DNA of 64,000 bases from Acinetobacter sp. ASP199 (GCF_022700675.1 NZ_CP062182.1:2604001-2668000); one strand, 5' to 3'; numbered from the stretch's first letter, positions 53,907 to 63,713 are shown. Numbers and translations are program-made. Notes: generated by a model from the letters alone, not told the origin.

Positions 53907-53922
53907 TGGCACGCGATGTGCT
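53907..53922 (+). promoter_or_regulatory. Candidate sigma-54 (-24/-12) promoter
   Basis: TGGCACG, four bases, GTGCT reproduces the RpoN consensus TGGCACG-N4-TTGCT with one mismatch, with the GG and GC exactly in register. Transcription would start near 53934, 34 bp before the small secreted peptide gene. Confidence 0.5.
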
Positions 53923-53967
53923 TAATCAGTGCAATAAACTGGTTTAATGGAAAGGAAATAAACGTTC

Positions 53968-54096
53968 ATGAAAAAAATCATCATTACTGTTGCACTCATT
54001 TGCAGCATCGGGCAGGTTTTTGCACATTCTTCGGGCAATAAAGAACAGCAAGGTTGTCATAAGCATTCTGCTAATGACGTACCACATTGCCACTAA
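53968..54096 (+). CDS. Tiny secreted YHYH-type peptide
   Basis: 42 residues: signal peptide (MKKIIITVALICSIGQVFA, about 19 residues) and a mature part of 23 residues, HSSGNKEQQGCHKHSANDVPHCH. The SG-x-GCH-x-HCH pattern matches short YHYH-domain proteins, a His/Cys-rich presumed metal-binding motif. Two Cys and five His in 23 residues suggest metal or redox binding in the periplasm. An AAGGA ribosome-binding site precedes the ATG and a terminator follows the stop. Its only candidate promoter is of sigma-54 type. Confidence 0.72.
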   Translation: MKKIIITVALICSIGQVFAHSSGNKEQQGCHKHSANDVPHCH

Positions 54097-54113
54097 ATAC
54101 AAATGATATCCAT

Positions 54114-54150
54114 AAAAAAAGCCGGAACTTCAGTCCGGCTTTTTTATTTT
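54114..54150. terminator. Bidirectional terminator between the YHYH peptide gene and tesB
   Basis: GCCGGA/TCCGGC stem flanked by seven A and a long T run, between convergent genes. Confidence 0.92.
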
Positions 54151-54155
54151 TAATC

Positions 54156-55028
54156 TTACTGGGTTTCGATTTCACGCAGACGGATCAGACCTTCCTGAGT
54201 AGTGCTACAGACCAGTTCTCCATTCTGCCACATACGACCGAAGTTCAAACCACGTGAGCTGGCACTCACCGTCGCATCCATATCGTAAAGCATCCATTCA
54301 TCAGCACGGAATGGCTTATGGAAATACATGGCATGGTCGATGCTGGCACATTGCAGGTTTGGTGAAATATAGCTCAGACCATGTGGACGCAATGCAGTCG
54401 TCATCAAGGTAAAGTCTGAATAGAAAGCAGCAATCGCCTGATGCAGCGAAACTTCATCAACTTCTGGTGCAATCTGGCCATGGGTACGGATATAGTGCGC
54501 ATAATTCGGTGCTTCCGGCTGCGGCTGGAATGGATTCACCGGCATCACAGGACGAATTTCTACATGGCGATCACGCATAAATGAAGCACGGACATTTTCC
54601 GGTACAAATTCAACGATCTGATGCTTCAGTTCCGCCTCATTTTTCAGGCTGTCGACTGGCGGATATTCTGGTTCAGAAATCTGATAGTTCAAACCTTCTT
54701 CCGGTTGGGCAAAAGACACCATACACATAAAGATAGTACGGCCATGCTGAATCGCACGCACCTGACGACTGGCAAAACTCTTGCCATCACGGATACGATC
54801 TACTTCATAGATAATCGGCGCATTGACATCTCCGCCAAACAGGAAATAGGCGTGCAAGGAATGTGCTGGACGATCAGTGGTATATGATGCAGCACGCAAA
54901 GCCTGCCCTAACACCTGCCCACCGAATACGCGCTTGCCTACCAGATTACGGCTAATTCCGCGGAAAATATTCTCTTCCAGCTTTTCCAGGCTAAGCAATT
55001 CAACCAGTTCTTGTGTTAAGACATTCAT
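54156..55028 (-). CDS. tesB: Acyl-CoA thioesterase II (TesB)
   Basis: 290 residues in a double hotdog fold. It hydrolyses medium- to long-chain acyl-CoA. Visible: FRGISRNLVGKRVFGGQVLGQAL in the first half, HSLHAYFLFGGDVNAPIIYEVDRIRDGKSFASRQV, and in the second half CASIDHAMYFHKPFRADEWMLYDMDATVSASSRGLNFGRMW. The longer frame to 55076 adds 16 residues not found in TesB. Confidence 0.92.
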   Translation of the reverse strand: MNVLTQELVELLSLEKLEENIFRGISRNLVGKRVFGGQVLGQALRAASYTTDRPAHSLHAYFLFGGDVNAPIIYEVDRIRDGKSFASRQVRAIQHGRTIFMCMVSFAQPEEGLNYQISEPEYPPVDSLKNEAELKHQIVEFVPENVRASFMRDRHVEIRPVMPVNPFQPQPEAPNYAHYIRTHGQIAPEVDEVSLHQAIAAFYSDFTLMTTALRPHGLSYISPNLQCASIDHAMYFHKPFRADEWMLYDMDATVSASSRGLNFGRMWQNGELVCSTTQEGLIRLREIETQ

Positions 55029-55313
55029 AGGCAACCTATACGATGTTCGGGATATCCAAAATTGGAAAAATAACAATGTGCTTCATTTCTGGTAATATTC
55101 TGCCACAAATTCTCAATAAACCCCTAGAGATTGACTGACTGACCTGTCATTCCCTTTGTGTACGTTTCGCTAAAAAAATCGTTTTTTCTCGTTAAAATCA
55201 AAGAACTTTTGTAGAATTTGTTAGAAAATGACATATTGTTTTCAAATACAATCTATCAAAATAGATCCCCCTCAGAAATCCTGTGGTTCTGGTCAGCAAA
55301 ATTAGGAGTAGGT

Positions 55314-57875
55314 ATGTCCAAAAGTGGCTTTGGTCAAATGTATCGCAAGCTTTCAAGTAAGATGCTTGAACTTGTGGTTACCCCGCATGTACTTGGGGAA
55401 GTACCAACGGAAGTCCCTGCTCCAGCGGCTGACCAGCAAGATCAGAAAAAGATTGTCTGCTATGTTCTGCAAAACCATTCTCGCAGTAACGCGCTGGTAG
55501 TAGATGGTGAAACCCGTCGTCTCAAATTACCTGCCGCACTCGATCCAATGGATCTGGGCACAAGCCAAGAAAAAGCATCGGTATTGTTCCTGCAATATCA
55601 TGATGAAAGTAATCTGCTAAGTTCGCCGCCGCATGCTTTTCCACCACGTCTGCTGCGTCTGATTGAAGTACTGGAACAGAATCCAGAACTGGATGTGGAA
55701 CTGATTCCGGTGACCGTGCTCTGGGGTCGTGAGCCAGAGAAAGAAGATTCCTGGTTCAAGCTGCTATTTACCGATACCTGGTCAACACCAAGCAAGATGA
55801 AACAGCTGGTGAATATTGGTCTGCATGGTCGTCAGTCTTATCTGGAGTTTCATGAAGCACAGTCACTGCGTGCACTCATTGATCATGCCAAAGTGACACA
55901 TCCAAATCTGTCTCCAGCAACGTATATTGTCAGTACCTTGAATGACTATCTGGATGCCCAGCGCGAAGTCGTTCTGGGACCTGACCTTTCAGATCGCCGT
56001 AATGTGATGCAGGGTCTGATTAAATCTCCAGATGTACAGGCTGCTATACGCAATGAAAGTATCCGCAGCAAGATTAGTGTGGATGAAGCTGAACGCCGTG
56101 CGATTGGTTATTTAAATGAAATCGTATCAGATTATTCCAATTCAACCGTACGTTTTGCCGATAAAGCTCTGACCCGCCTCTGGACTCAGCTCTACGATGG
56201 CATTGATGTACATAACTTCAGTACCGTGCGTGAACTGGCAAAAGACTATGAAATTGTCTATGCGCCATGTCACCGCAGTCATATCGACTACCTGTTATTG
56301 TCTTATGTGATTTATCGTCGTGGTCTGATGGTGCCGTACATCGCAGCTGGTGATAACCTGAACATGCCATTTGTCGGCCAGATCCTGCGTGGTGGGGGTG
56401 CCTTCTTTATCCGCCGTACGTTCCGCGGTAATGCACTCTATACCACAGTTTTCAAAGAATATCTGTATAGCGTTCTGTCACGTAATACACCACTGGAATA
56501 CTTTATTGAAGGTGGCCGTTCACGTACCGGTCGTCTGTTACCACCGAAAACCGGCATGCTGGCCATGACCGTACATGGCCACCTACGTGGCAAAGCGAAG
56601 CCTATCGTCTTTGTGCCCACCTATATCGGCTATGAACGCCTGATGGAAGGTGCAACTTATGTGGGTGAAATGAATGGTAAGGAAAAAGAAGCCGAATCAA
56701 TTTTTGGCATTCTAAAAACCTTGCGCAAGATTGAACGTATTTTCGGTAAGGTACATCTGAATTTTGGTGAACCCGTCTTTCTCGATGACATGCTGAAACA
56801 GCATGGTGCAGATCAGATCAAAATTGAAAAGAATGATGATCCGATCCCGCCAGCAGTATCTGAAGCAGTGAATAGCTCTGCACAGGCGATTCTGGAAAAT
56901 ATTAACCGTGCAGCCGTAATTAACCCGGTATCCCTGCTGTCACTCATTCTATTAGCAACACCAAAACACACACTGGATGAGGCGATTTGTATCAAACAAT
57001 TAGATACTTATCGTAATCTGCTGATGTCTTTGCCATATGATGAACGCATGCAAGTAACGCCGTTGTCAGGCAAAGAAATTATTGCCTATGCAATGAAATT
57101 GAAACTGATCAAACGCGTCAATCATGTGCTGGGCAATATTATCGCCATCGAAGATAATCAGGCGATCTTACTGACCTACTTCCGCAACAATATTCTGCAT
57201 GCCTTTGTATTACCGTCACTGGTCGCTGCACTGGTCAATCATAATGGCATTATTCGCCGTGATGATCTGGTGAATATCAGCAGTACGCTCTATCCATTCC
57301 TGAAAGCTGAACTGTTCCTGAAATGGCATGAAGATGAAATTAAAGCACCAGTAAACGCTTATATTGATGCCCTGATTTCAGCGAAGCTGATCGCACAGGA
57401 TGGTAAAAATCTGGTTGCGCCTACACCAAACAGCGAAGCGCATCATCAGCTAGAAGTTTTAGCTGCGCCTGTGATGCAAAGTATCGAGCGTTATTACATG
57501 ACACTGGCACTAATCACTCAACGTGGTTCAGGCAATATCTCCACCCGTCAGGTTGAAGAATTAAGTCATCTGGTTGGTCAGCGTCTGTCTGTACTGTATG
57601 AATTCAATTCACCAGAATTCTTTGATAAGGCCCTATTCCAGAGCTTTATCAAAACGCTGACCCGAAAAGGTTATATCAGTACCAATGAAAACAATGCGAT
57701 TGTCTTTGATGAGAGCTTCAAGAATATCGCTCAGTACGCTGATCTAGTATTGGATGAAGTGAAGCTACAAATGCTGCATAACCTGACAGCCTTTACTGAT
57801 GAAGAATTGAAAGAAGCTTTAGATGCATTGGCAGCTGAACAAGCCAAGAAGCGTGCAAAGCGCAAGAAGAAGTAA
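55314..57875 (+). CDS. plsB: Glycerol-3-phosphate 1-O-acyltransferase PlsB
   Basis: 853 residues, the first enzyme of phospholipid synthesis, on the inner membrane. The acyltransferase block I HRSHIDYLLL (HX4D, His320-Asp325) is followed by GGGAFFIRRTF (block II), FIEGGRSRTGR (block III) and VPTYIGYERLMEG (block IV), all intact. ATG 55314 has GGAGTAGGT before it; the track from 55218 adds 32 non-PlsB residues. The C-terminal end is Lys-rich. It stands alone. Confidence 0.96.
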   Translation: MSKSGFGQMYRKLSSKMLELVVTPHVLGEVPTEVPAPAADQQDQKKIVCYVLQNHSRSNALVVDGETRRLKLPAALDPMDLGTSQEKASVLFLQYHDESNLLSSPPHAFPPRLLRLIEVLEQNPELDVELIPVTVLWGREPEKEDSWFKLLFTDTWSTPSKMKQLVNIGLHGRQSYLEFHEAQSLRALIDHAKVTHPNLSPATYIVSTLNDYLDAQREVVLGPDLSDRRNVMQGLIKSPDVQAAIRNESIRSKISVDEAERRAIGYLNEIVSDYSNSTVRFADKALTRLWTQLYDGIDVHNFSTVRELAKDYEIVYAPCHRSHIDYLLLSYVIYRRGLMVPYIAAGDNLNMPFVGQILRGGGAFFIRRTFRGNALYTTVFKEYLYSVLSRNTPLEYFIEGGRSRTGRLLPPKTGMLAMTVHGHLRGKAKPIVFVPTYIGYERLMEGATYVGEMNGKEKEAESIFGILKTLRKIERIFGKVHLNFGEPVFLDDMLKQHGADQIKIEKNDDPIPPAVSEAVNSSAQAILENINRAAVINPVSLLSLILLATPKHTLDEAICIKQLDTYRNLLMSLPYDERMQVTPLSGKEIIAYAMKLKLIKRVNHVLGNIIAIEDNQAILLTYFRNNILHAFVLPSLVAALVNHNGIIRRDDLVNISSTLYPFLKAELFLKWHEDEIKAPVNAYIDALISAKLIAQDGKNLVAPTPNSEAHHQLEVLAAPVMQSIERYYMTLALITQRGSGNISTRQVEELSHLVGQRLSVLYEFNSPEFFDKALFQSFIKTLTRKGYISTNENNAIVFDESFKNIAQYADLVLDEVKLQMLHNLTAFTDEELKEALDALAAEQAKKRAKRKKK

Positions 57876-57891
57876 AATTCTTTAAGCTTCT

Positions 57892-58015
57892 TCTCCCTCT
57901 GGGATGAGGAGTACTGCTTCGCAAGGAGAAAGGTCTTTTTATAATCCATCCCTCTCCCCTCCTTTTTCCAAAGGAGGGGAATTCCTCCCTTAAAAAAGGG
58001 AGGTTAGGAGGGATT
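57892..58015. repeat. Compound inverted-repeat element after plsB
   Basis: After plsB a run of three hairpins fills the gap: TTCTCC (57892-57897)/GGAGAA; a perfect 11-bp stem TCCCCTCCTTT (57955-57965)/AAAGGAGGGGA (57970-57980); and CCTCCCTT (57984-57991)/AAGGGAGG (57996-58003). An outer AATCC/GGATT pair encloses the last two. The layout (AATCCCTCC… style) resembles dispersed intergenic palindromes common in many genomes. The right end runs into the last codons of the epimerase-like gene. Confidence 0.7.
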
Positions 58016-58819
58016 ATTTTTCTGCATCAACTCCAGATAATCCCTAAAAAAATCCTCATGTTCTAATTTAAATCCCATCTTTTCCATACGTGTCGCATAG
58101 AGCTTTTTCCCCGTCACCTGCGCACTTTCCACCTTCAATAAAGGCAATCTCATCTGCTGCTGGAACCATTGCAAAACCTCATGCAACAGCTGCGGCTGGT
58201 TATTGGTCAAAATATATGAAGATTCAAGATGTTCCACGTGAATCATCTCAGCCATAAAACGTGACAAGTCTTCAATATGAATCCGGTTCGACCAATGCAG
58301 ATTTGGATAGCTGGCCATAGATCGTGCCATTTTTTCTAGACGTACAACCGAGGTCCCGTAAATTCCACTTGGACGAACGATCGTACAATGCTCTGGATAA
58401 GCAGCTAAATATGCCTGCTCCATGTGATGCAGGACTTTGCCTTGCGGATCATTGGGATAAATTGCACTGTCATCATCGACCCGCTCTCCAGCATTTTCTC
58501 CATAGACCCGGGTAGAAGATACGACAACCAGACGCTGTATCGGATGGGATTTTAGCGCAGTAACAATTGGAGCAACTGAATCCAGATAAGTCTGCTGATA
58601 AGCATCAATAGTGCTCTGATCTGGGCTGAGCAAGACGTAGACCCAGTCAATTGGTGCAAAGCTGCCTAGATCAAGCTGATGCACATCCTGAACATGATGA
58701 GTGGCGCAGGAATCTGTTTTCGCACTATGACTGATTGTGCTAATTTGATGACCTTGCTCAAATAATTGTTTAGCTATGCGTGCGGATGTTTTACCATAAC
58801 CGATAAATAAAATATGCAT
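58004..58819 (-). CDS. NAD(P)-binding epimerase/SDR-like protein
   Basis: 271 residues, extended SDR fold: MHILFIGYGKTSARIAKQLF is a GxGxxS-type nucleotide-binding start, followed by the VVVSSTRVYGENAGERVDD stretch (Ser and Tyr of the active site) and TIVRPSGIYGTSVVRLEKM. This is the YeeZ-like branch of unknown substrate. The final residues NNPS and the stop lie inside the upstream repeat element, so the C-terminus was altered by it. It diverges from recG (34 bp). Confidence 0.82.
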   Translation of the reverse strand: MHILFIGYGKTSARIAKQLFEQGHQISTISHSAKTDSCATHHVQDVHQLDLGSFAPIDWVYVLLSPDQSTIDAYQQTYLDSVAPIVTALKSHPIQRLVVVSSTRVYGENAGERVDDDSAIYPNDPQGKVLHHMEQAYLAAYPEHCTIVRPSGIYGTSVVRLEKMARSMASYPNLHWSNRIHIEDLSRFMAEMIHVEHLESSYILTNNQPQLLHEVLQWFQQQMRLPLLKVESAQVTGKKLYATRMEKMGFKLEHEDFFRDYLELMQKNNPS

Positions 58820-58853
58820 TCAGCACCGAATCACAAAACCTGGTTGAGGGGAC

Positions 58854-60899
58854 ATGGCTGCAGTCCATCAGTTACAAGGTGTCGGCAATGCCGCCGCCGC
58901 ATTACTTGAAAAATTAAATCTGTTCACAACTGATGATTTGCTCTTTCATCTGCCACGTGACTACGAAGACCGTAGCACGATCATCCCCATGAATCAATTG
59001 ACTGTGGGACGCAGCTATTTACTGGAAGGCATCGTTAAAGGAGTAGATTTTCCACCGGGTAAACGCAAGTCCATGGCCGTACTGCTGGATGATGATTGCG
59101 GCAAAGTTACCCTACGTTTTTATCATATCTATAAAGGCATTACTGACCGCTGTAAAGTCGGGGCAAGATTAAGAGTCTTTGGTGAAGTGCGTGTTGGTGC
59201 CCGGGGTCTGGAAATGTATCACCCCGAACTGCAAGTGATTACTGAGCATACCCCACTCCCGCAGACACAGCTTACGGCGATCTATCCGGCAACTGAAGGT
59301 CTGACCCAACCCAAGCTACGTGAATATATCAAGCAGGCGCTCGCCCTACACAGTGATGATCTGCCGGAACTGTTACCAGCTAAATTCAGCAATGGGTATG
59401 ACCTGAAACAGGCGCTAGAATATATTCATCATCCGCCAGTAGATGCCAATATGTTGCAGCTGGCACAGGGTTCCCATCCAGCCCAGCAGCGTCTGATCTT
59501 TGAAGAACTGGTCGCACATCAGATCAGTTTACTGACCCGTCGTGCCTTTATTCAGCAGATTGAAGCACCTGCATTTTCACCCAGTAAGCGTTATGCCAAA
59601 CAGTTGCTCGCGGGTCTACCTTTTGAAATGACAGGGGCGCAAAAACGTGTATCCAGGGAAGTTGCCCATGACATGAAAGGCAATAAACCGATGTTACGAC
59701 TGGTACAGGGTGATGTAGGTGCAGGTAAAACCCTGGTCGCGGGTGTAGCGGCTTGCCATGCTCTGGAAGAAGGCTGGCAAGTAGCCCTGATGGCACCGAC
59801 CGAAATTCTGGCAGAACAGCATTATTTAAATTTTAAAAAATGGTTTGAGCCACTGGGACTGACTGTTTCCTGGCTGTCAGGTAAGCAAAAAGGCAAAGCT
59901 CGTACTGCGGCAGAGCAAAGCATTAAAGATGGCAGTGCCAATCTGGTGGTCGGCACGCATGCCCTGTTTCAGGAAAATGTCGAGTTTGCCAAACTCGGTT
60001 TGGTGATTATTGATGAGCAGCATCGCTTTGGTGTGGATCAGCGTCTGGCGCTGCGCAATAAAGGACTGGATGGCATGTCACCCCATCAGCTGGTGATGAC
60101 GGCGACACCAATTCCACGTACCCTCGCCATGTCTGCGTATGGCGATCTGGACACTTCAGTTATTGATGAACTGCCACCCGGTCGTACTCCGATCCAAACC
60201 GTAACCATTCCACTGGACCGCCGTGAAGAAGTCTTGCAGCGTATTGCCAGCAACTGTGCTGAAGGCAAGCAGGCCTATTGGGTTTGCACTCTGGTCGAAC
60301 AGTCAGAAACACTGGATGCCCAAGCAGCAGAAGCCACTTTTGCTGAAATTAAAGAACGTTTTCCGGAAATCAATATCGGTCTGGTACATGGCAAGATGAA
60401 GCCTGATGAAAAGCAGGCAGTGATGCAACAATTTAAAAATAATGAACTGCAGCTATTGATTGCCACGACCGTGATTGAGGTGGGTGTCGATGTACCGAAT
60501 GCTTCTCTGATGGTGATTGAAAATGCCGAGCGTCTCGGACTCTCACAACTGCATCAGCTGCGTGGCCGTGTTGGTCGGGGTGCCAAAGCCAGTTTCTGTG
60601 TACTCCTGTATAAGCATCCTCTTTCTCAGAATGGTCAGGAACGTTTGCGTATCATGCGGGAAACCAATGACGGCTTTATTATCGCGGAAAAGGATTTGGA
60701 ATTGCGTGGTCCAGGTGAACTGCTTGGAACCAAACAGACTGGAGATATGGGTTTCCGGGTCGCCAAGCTGGAACGGGATGATCATTTGCTGAATCAGGCG
60801 CATTATGTGGCCCAGCAGATGTTAAAGGATTATCCGAAACAGGCCGATGCGTTATTAAAACGCTGGCTGCCTGAGGCACCGCGTTATGCCTATGTCTAG
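58854..60899 (+). CDS. recG: ATP-dependent DNA helicase RecG
   Basis: 681 residues. N-terminal wedge/OB domain (about 1-150) that splits replication forks, then the helicase core: Walker A GDVGAGKT, DEQH box IDEQHRFGV, motif III VMTATPIPRTLAMS, motif V/VI TTVIEVGVDVPNASLMVIENAERLGLSQLHQLRGRVGRG, and the C-terminal TRG-like region. Rescues stalled forks and branch-migrates Holliday junctions. The stop overlaps the comF start by 14 bases. Confidence 0.96.
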   Translation: MAAVHQLQGVGNAAAALLEKLNLFTTDDLLFHLPRDYEDRSTIIPMNQLTVGRSYLLEGIVKGVDFPPGKRKSMAVLLDDDCGKVTLRFYHIYKGITDRCKVGARLRVFGEVRVGARGLEMYHPELQVITEHTPLPQTQLTAIYPATEGLTQPKLREYIKQALALHSDDLPELLPAKFSNGYDLKQALEYIHHPPVDANMLQLAQGSHPAQQRLIFEELVAHQISLLTRRAFIQQIEAPAFSPSKRYAKQLLAGLPFEMTGAQKRVSREVAHDMKGNKPMLRLVQGDVGAGKTLVAGVAACHALEEGWQVALMAPTEILAEQHYLNFKKWFEPLGLTVSWLSGKQKGKARTAAEQSIKDGSANLVVGTHALFQENVEFAKLGLVIIDEQHRFGVDQRLALRNKGLDGMSPHQLVMTATPIPRTLAMSAYGDLDTSVIDELPPGRTPIQTVTIPLDRREEVLQRIASNCAEGKQAYWVCTLVEQSETLDAQAAEATFAEIKERFPEINIGLVHGKMKPDEKQAVMQQFKNNELQLLIATTVIEVGVDVPNASLMVIENAERLGLSQLHQLRGRVGRGAKASFCVLLYKHPLSQNGQERLRIMRETNDGFIIAEKDLELRGPGELLGTKQTGDMGFRVAKLERDDHLLNQAHYVAQQMLKDYPKQADALLKRWLPEAPRYAYV

Positions 60900-61521
60900 G
60901 CTGATTCAGCAAGCTAAGCATTGGTTGGGCAAGTTACAGCCCTGCCAGCTCTGTCATAACGATTATCAAGCAATTCACTCAGTATGTCAGGATTGCTGGA
61001 ACCAGCTACCTTGGGCACATCAGACCATTCAGCGCCAGGAAATGCAGGTACAGATTGCCTGCCATTATGACTACCCGATGGATCGCTTGATTCAGCTATT
61101 TAAGTATGAACAGAAACTTTATCTGGAAAATTTGTTAGCCGGCGCACTTCTCAGCCTGAAACTACCTAAAGTCAGCGCGGTTGTACCAATGCCTATCTCG
61201 ACAGATAAACTGGTACAACGCGGCTATAACCAGTCCTTATTGCTGGCTAAACAGGTCGCAAAGCATCTTGAAGTTCCAGTATGGCAGCCGGTGAGTCGAC
61301 TCAAGCAGCATTCACAAAAAGGCTTAAGCCGCCTGGAACGTATTGAAGATATTGAAGCTCAATTTCAGATCAGCACATCATCAAAATTGCGTTATCGTAA
61401 AGTGCTGATTATTGATGATGTGGTGACGACTGGCAGTTCTATTCGCGCACTTAATCAAAAGCTCGAAGAAATCGGCTGCCAGCAAATTTATGCAGCCTGT
61501 GTGGCAGGTGCAAAACTCTAA
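60886..61521 (+). CDS. comF: ComF-family phosphoribosyltransferase-like protein
   Basis: 211 residues. N-terminal zinc ribbon (CQLC…CQDC, about 17-37) followed by a phosphoribosyltransferase fold with the PRPP loop KVLIIDDVVTTGSSI (about 173-187). ComF takes part in DNA uptake in naturally competent bacteria, a trait common in Acinetobacter. Start could be ATG 60886 or 60892; either overlaps recG, so translation is coupled. Confidence 0.9.
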   Translation: MPMSRLIQQAKHWLGKLQPCQLCHNDYQAIHSVCQDCWNQLPWAHQTIQRQEMQVQIACHYDYPMDRLIQLFKYEQKLYLENLLAGALLSLKLPKVSAVVPMPISTDKLVQRGYNQSLLLAKQVAKHLEVPVWQPVSRLKQHSQKGLSRLERIEDIEAQFQISTSSKLRYRKVLIIDDVVTTGSSIRALNQKLEEIGCQQIYAACVAGAKL

Positions 61522-61522
61522 A

Positions 61523-61924
61523 TCAGGCTTGAGCCAATAGATGGGATTTCACCCATGGAATCACAACTTCTGTAGTTAGTGGTGCCAGCGGCAAATCCTG
61601 TTCATTTAGATCAATCCATTTCATCTCAGCAATTTCTGCCTCAATTTTTGGCATTTGGTCTAGTTTGACCAGATATACATAACTGACCAGCTGGTGGTCT
61701 GGCTCATTCGCTGTCTTGGTTTCAAAACGACCAACAAATTGCTGTACTTTAGCCTGACAGCAGATCTCTTCCTGAATTTCACGAACTATAGTCACTTCAG
61801 GTACTTCATTGGGTTCCAATTTGCCGCCCACCTGCATAAAGCAGCTGGTGCCTTTCTTGCGCACCACCAATAATTGCTGTGCTTCATTCAGTACAATGCC
61901 GGCGGCAACAGTAATAACTTTCAT
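61523..61924 (-). CDS. Nudix hydrolase
   Basis: 133 residues. The Nudix box is complete: GKLEPNEVPEVTIVREIQEEI (G-x5-E-x7-REUxEEx). A MutT-like pyrophosphatase acting on a nucleotide diphosphate-X substrate, perhaps 8-oxo-dGTP; the exact substrate is not visible. The stop lies 1 bp from the end of convergent comF, and the LOG-family gene is upstream. Confidence 0.9.
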   Translation of the reverse strand: MKVITVAAGIVLNEAQQLLVVRKKGTSCFMQVGGKLEPNEVPEVTIVREIQEEICCQAKVQQFVGRFETKTANEPDHQLVSYVYLVKLDQMPKIEAEIAEMKWIDLNEQDLPLAPLTTEVVIPWVKSHLLAQA

Positions 61925-61955
61925 AACAACTCAAATTTAAAAATGATCAATGCAC

Positions 61956-62549
61956 TTATTTCACCAGATCTTGCTGATCCACCATCCCCCATTTCGCTTG
62001 GGGTGGTTGATAACTCTCGAAAGCATCCAGGATTGTTTCAATTTCCTCACTGACAATGAGCTTCTCGGTAAAACGTGCCTTGGTAAAGCCCTGCTCAGTC
62101 GTATGCTGAATAAATTGAATCAATCCCGTGTAGAAGTTTTCTGCATTTAAAAATGCACATGGCTTTTCATGAATACCAAGCTGTGCCCAGGTCCACTGCT
62201 CAAAGATTTCTTCTAGTGTTCCCACGCCACCCGGTATCGCAATAAAACCATCAGACAGTTCTGACATTTTAGTTTTACGCTCATGCATATTTTCAACGAT
62301 ATGCAGTTCAGTCAGGCCTGGATGAGCCAGCTCACGGTCTACCAGCTGCTTTGGAATCACTCCAATCACTTGGCCGCCTGCAGCCAAAGCACTGTCCGCA
62401 ACAATCCCCATCAAGCCTGAACGACCACCACCATAGACCAGTGTTTGCTGTCTAGCCGCCAGCGTCTGGCCGACTTTTTCAGCAATCTCGGCATAAACAG
62501 GTGCAATTCCCAGTGCGGAACCACAAAAAATTGCGATAGAATTCATCAT
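61956..62549 (-). CDS. LOG-family (TIGR00730) Rossmann-fold protein
   Basis: 197 residues. The family motif PGGVGTLEEIFE (about 98-109) and GGGRSGLMG (about 41-49) are intact. Members are nucleoside 5'-monophosphate phosphoribohydrolases, related to the plant cytokinin-activating enzyme; the bacterial role is likely nucleotide turnover. Two adjacent ATG starts (62549, 62546). It lies 31 bp upstream of the Nudix gene on the same strand, so they are likely one transcript. Confidence 0.9.
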   Translation of the reverse strand: MMNSIAIFCGSALGIAPVYAEIAEKVGQTLAARQQTLVYGGGRSGLMGIVADSALAAGGQVIGVIPKQLVDRELAHPGLTELHIVENMHERKTKMSELSDGFIAIPGGVGTLEEIFEQWTWAQLGIHEKPCAFLNAENFYTGLIQFIQHTTEQGFTKARFTEKLIVSEEIETILDAFESYQPPQAKWGMVDQQDLVK

Positions 62550-62699
62550 TTTTCACCATTTAGTTCTGGCTGTATCGCAAGGAAGCTCTGATCGAAGCTT
62601 TTTTTGAAAAAATAACTGTTCAATCAGTGTTTTTATTCAATTCCTTGTCTAAAATACACCCATTCCAATTTACATACTGCGCAAGGGAGAAAAGACAGC

Positions 62700-63713
62700 A
62701 TGCTTGAAGCCTTTTATGCCACAGAGCGCGGTAGCCTAGAAGATGCCACTATTAATGGCGACTTTGATTTACATCAAGATTTGGTTTGGGTCGATCTGAT
62801 TGCACCTTCACAGGAAGAGCAGCAATGGATTATGGACGCCTATGAGCAAAATCTCCCTACCCTCAAATCATTAGAAGACATTTCATCTAGTGCCCGATTC
62901 TACCGCGATGATGACGGCATTTTGCATATCAGCACCTATTTTTTAACGAAAAATAAAAATTATCAGGTCGAAGAAGATACTGAAGACCAGTCCAGCATTT
63001 TAGCCACGGTTCAAACTGTCGCATTCATTCTGCATAAAGATCGACTGTTTACCTTGCGTGGGGAAAAGCTGGTTGCGTTCCGTGCCTTTCGTGCGCGTGC
63101 GCGTCGCAATGATTATGAGATTGATTATAAGGACCCGACCTGGATTTTACTTGGCTTGCTTGAGGCCAAGCTGGATGAGCTTGCCGATATTCTGGAAGAT
63201 GTGCACAAGGATCTGGAAAAATACTCAACCGAAGTGCTGAATAACCGCCATCGTGAACAGATGCTGGATCTGGATGACATGATTACCCGTCTGGCACAAC
63301 TCGAGGATATGCTCGGAAAAGCCCAGCTCTGTCTGATCGATTTACGCCGGGTACTGACCTTCCTGTCGCGTCCACGTGCGCTCGGTAGTCATATCTATGA
63401 TGCTGATATTCGAGAGCTCAGTGAAGATGTTCGCTCTTTAGTTGAGCATGATGCCTTTCTGTTCCAAAAGGTTCGATTCCTGCTCGACACCACCTCGGGA
63501 TTCATTAACACCGAACAGAATGACACGATCCGTCGATTCTCGATCTTGCCAAGTATGCTTGCGCCACCCATGCTGATTGCGAGTATCTATGGGATGAACA
63601 CGGAAGTCTTACCTTTCGCACATGGCACCACCAGCTTTATCACTGTCGGGCTAATTCTGGTCGCATTCTTCATTGGACCATTGATTTACTTTAGATGGAA
63701 GAAATGGATCTAA
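62700..63713 (+). CDS. corA: Magnesium/cobalt transporter CorA
   Basis: 337 residues. Large cytosolic N-domain (about 1-265) with the long stalk helix, two membrane spans at the C-terminus, and the selectivity motif YGMN (IYGMNTEV, about residue 298). Imports Mg2+ and Co2+ as a pentamer. GGGAG upstream of the ATG. Confidence 0.94.
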   Translation: MLEAFYATERGSLEDATINGDFDLHQDLVWVDLIAPSQEEQQWIMDAYEQNLPTLKSLEDISSSARFYRDDDGILHISTYFLTKNKNYQVEEDTEDQSSILATVQTVAFILHKDRLFTLRGEKLVAFRAFRARARRNDYEIDYKDPTWILLGLLEAKLDELADILEDVHKDLEKYSTEVLNNRHREQMLDLDDMITRLAQLEDMLGKAQLCLIDLRRVLTFLSRPRALGSHIYDADIRELSEDVRSLVEHDAFLFQKVRFLLDTTSGFINTEQNDTIRRFSILPSMLAPPMLIASIYGMNTEVLPFAHGTTSFITVGLILVAFFIGPLIYFRWKKWI

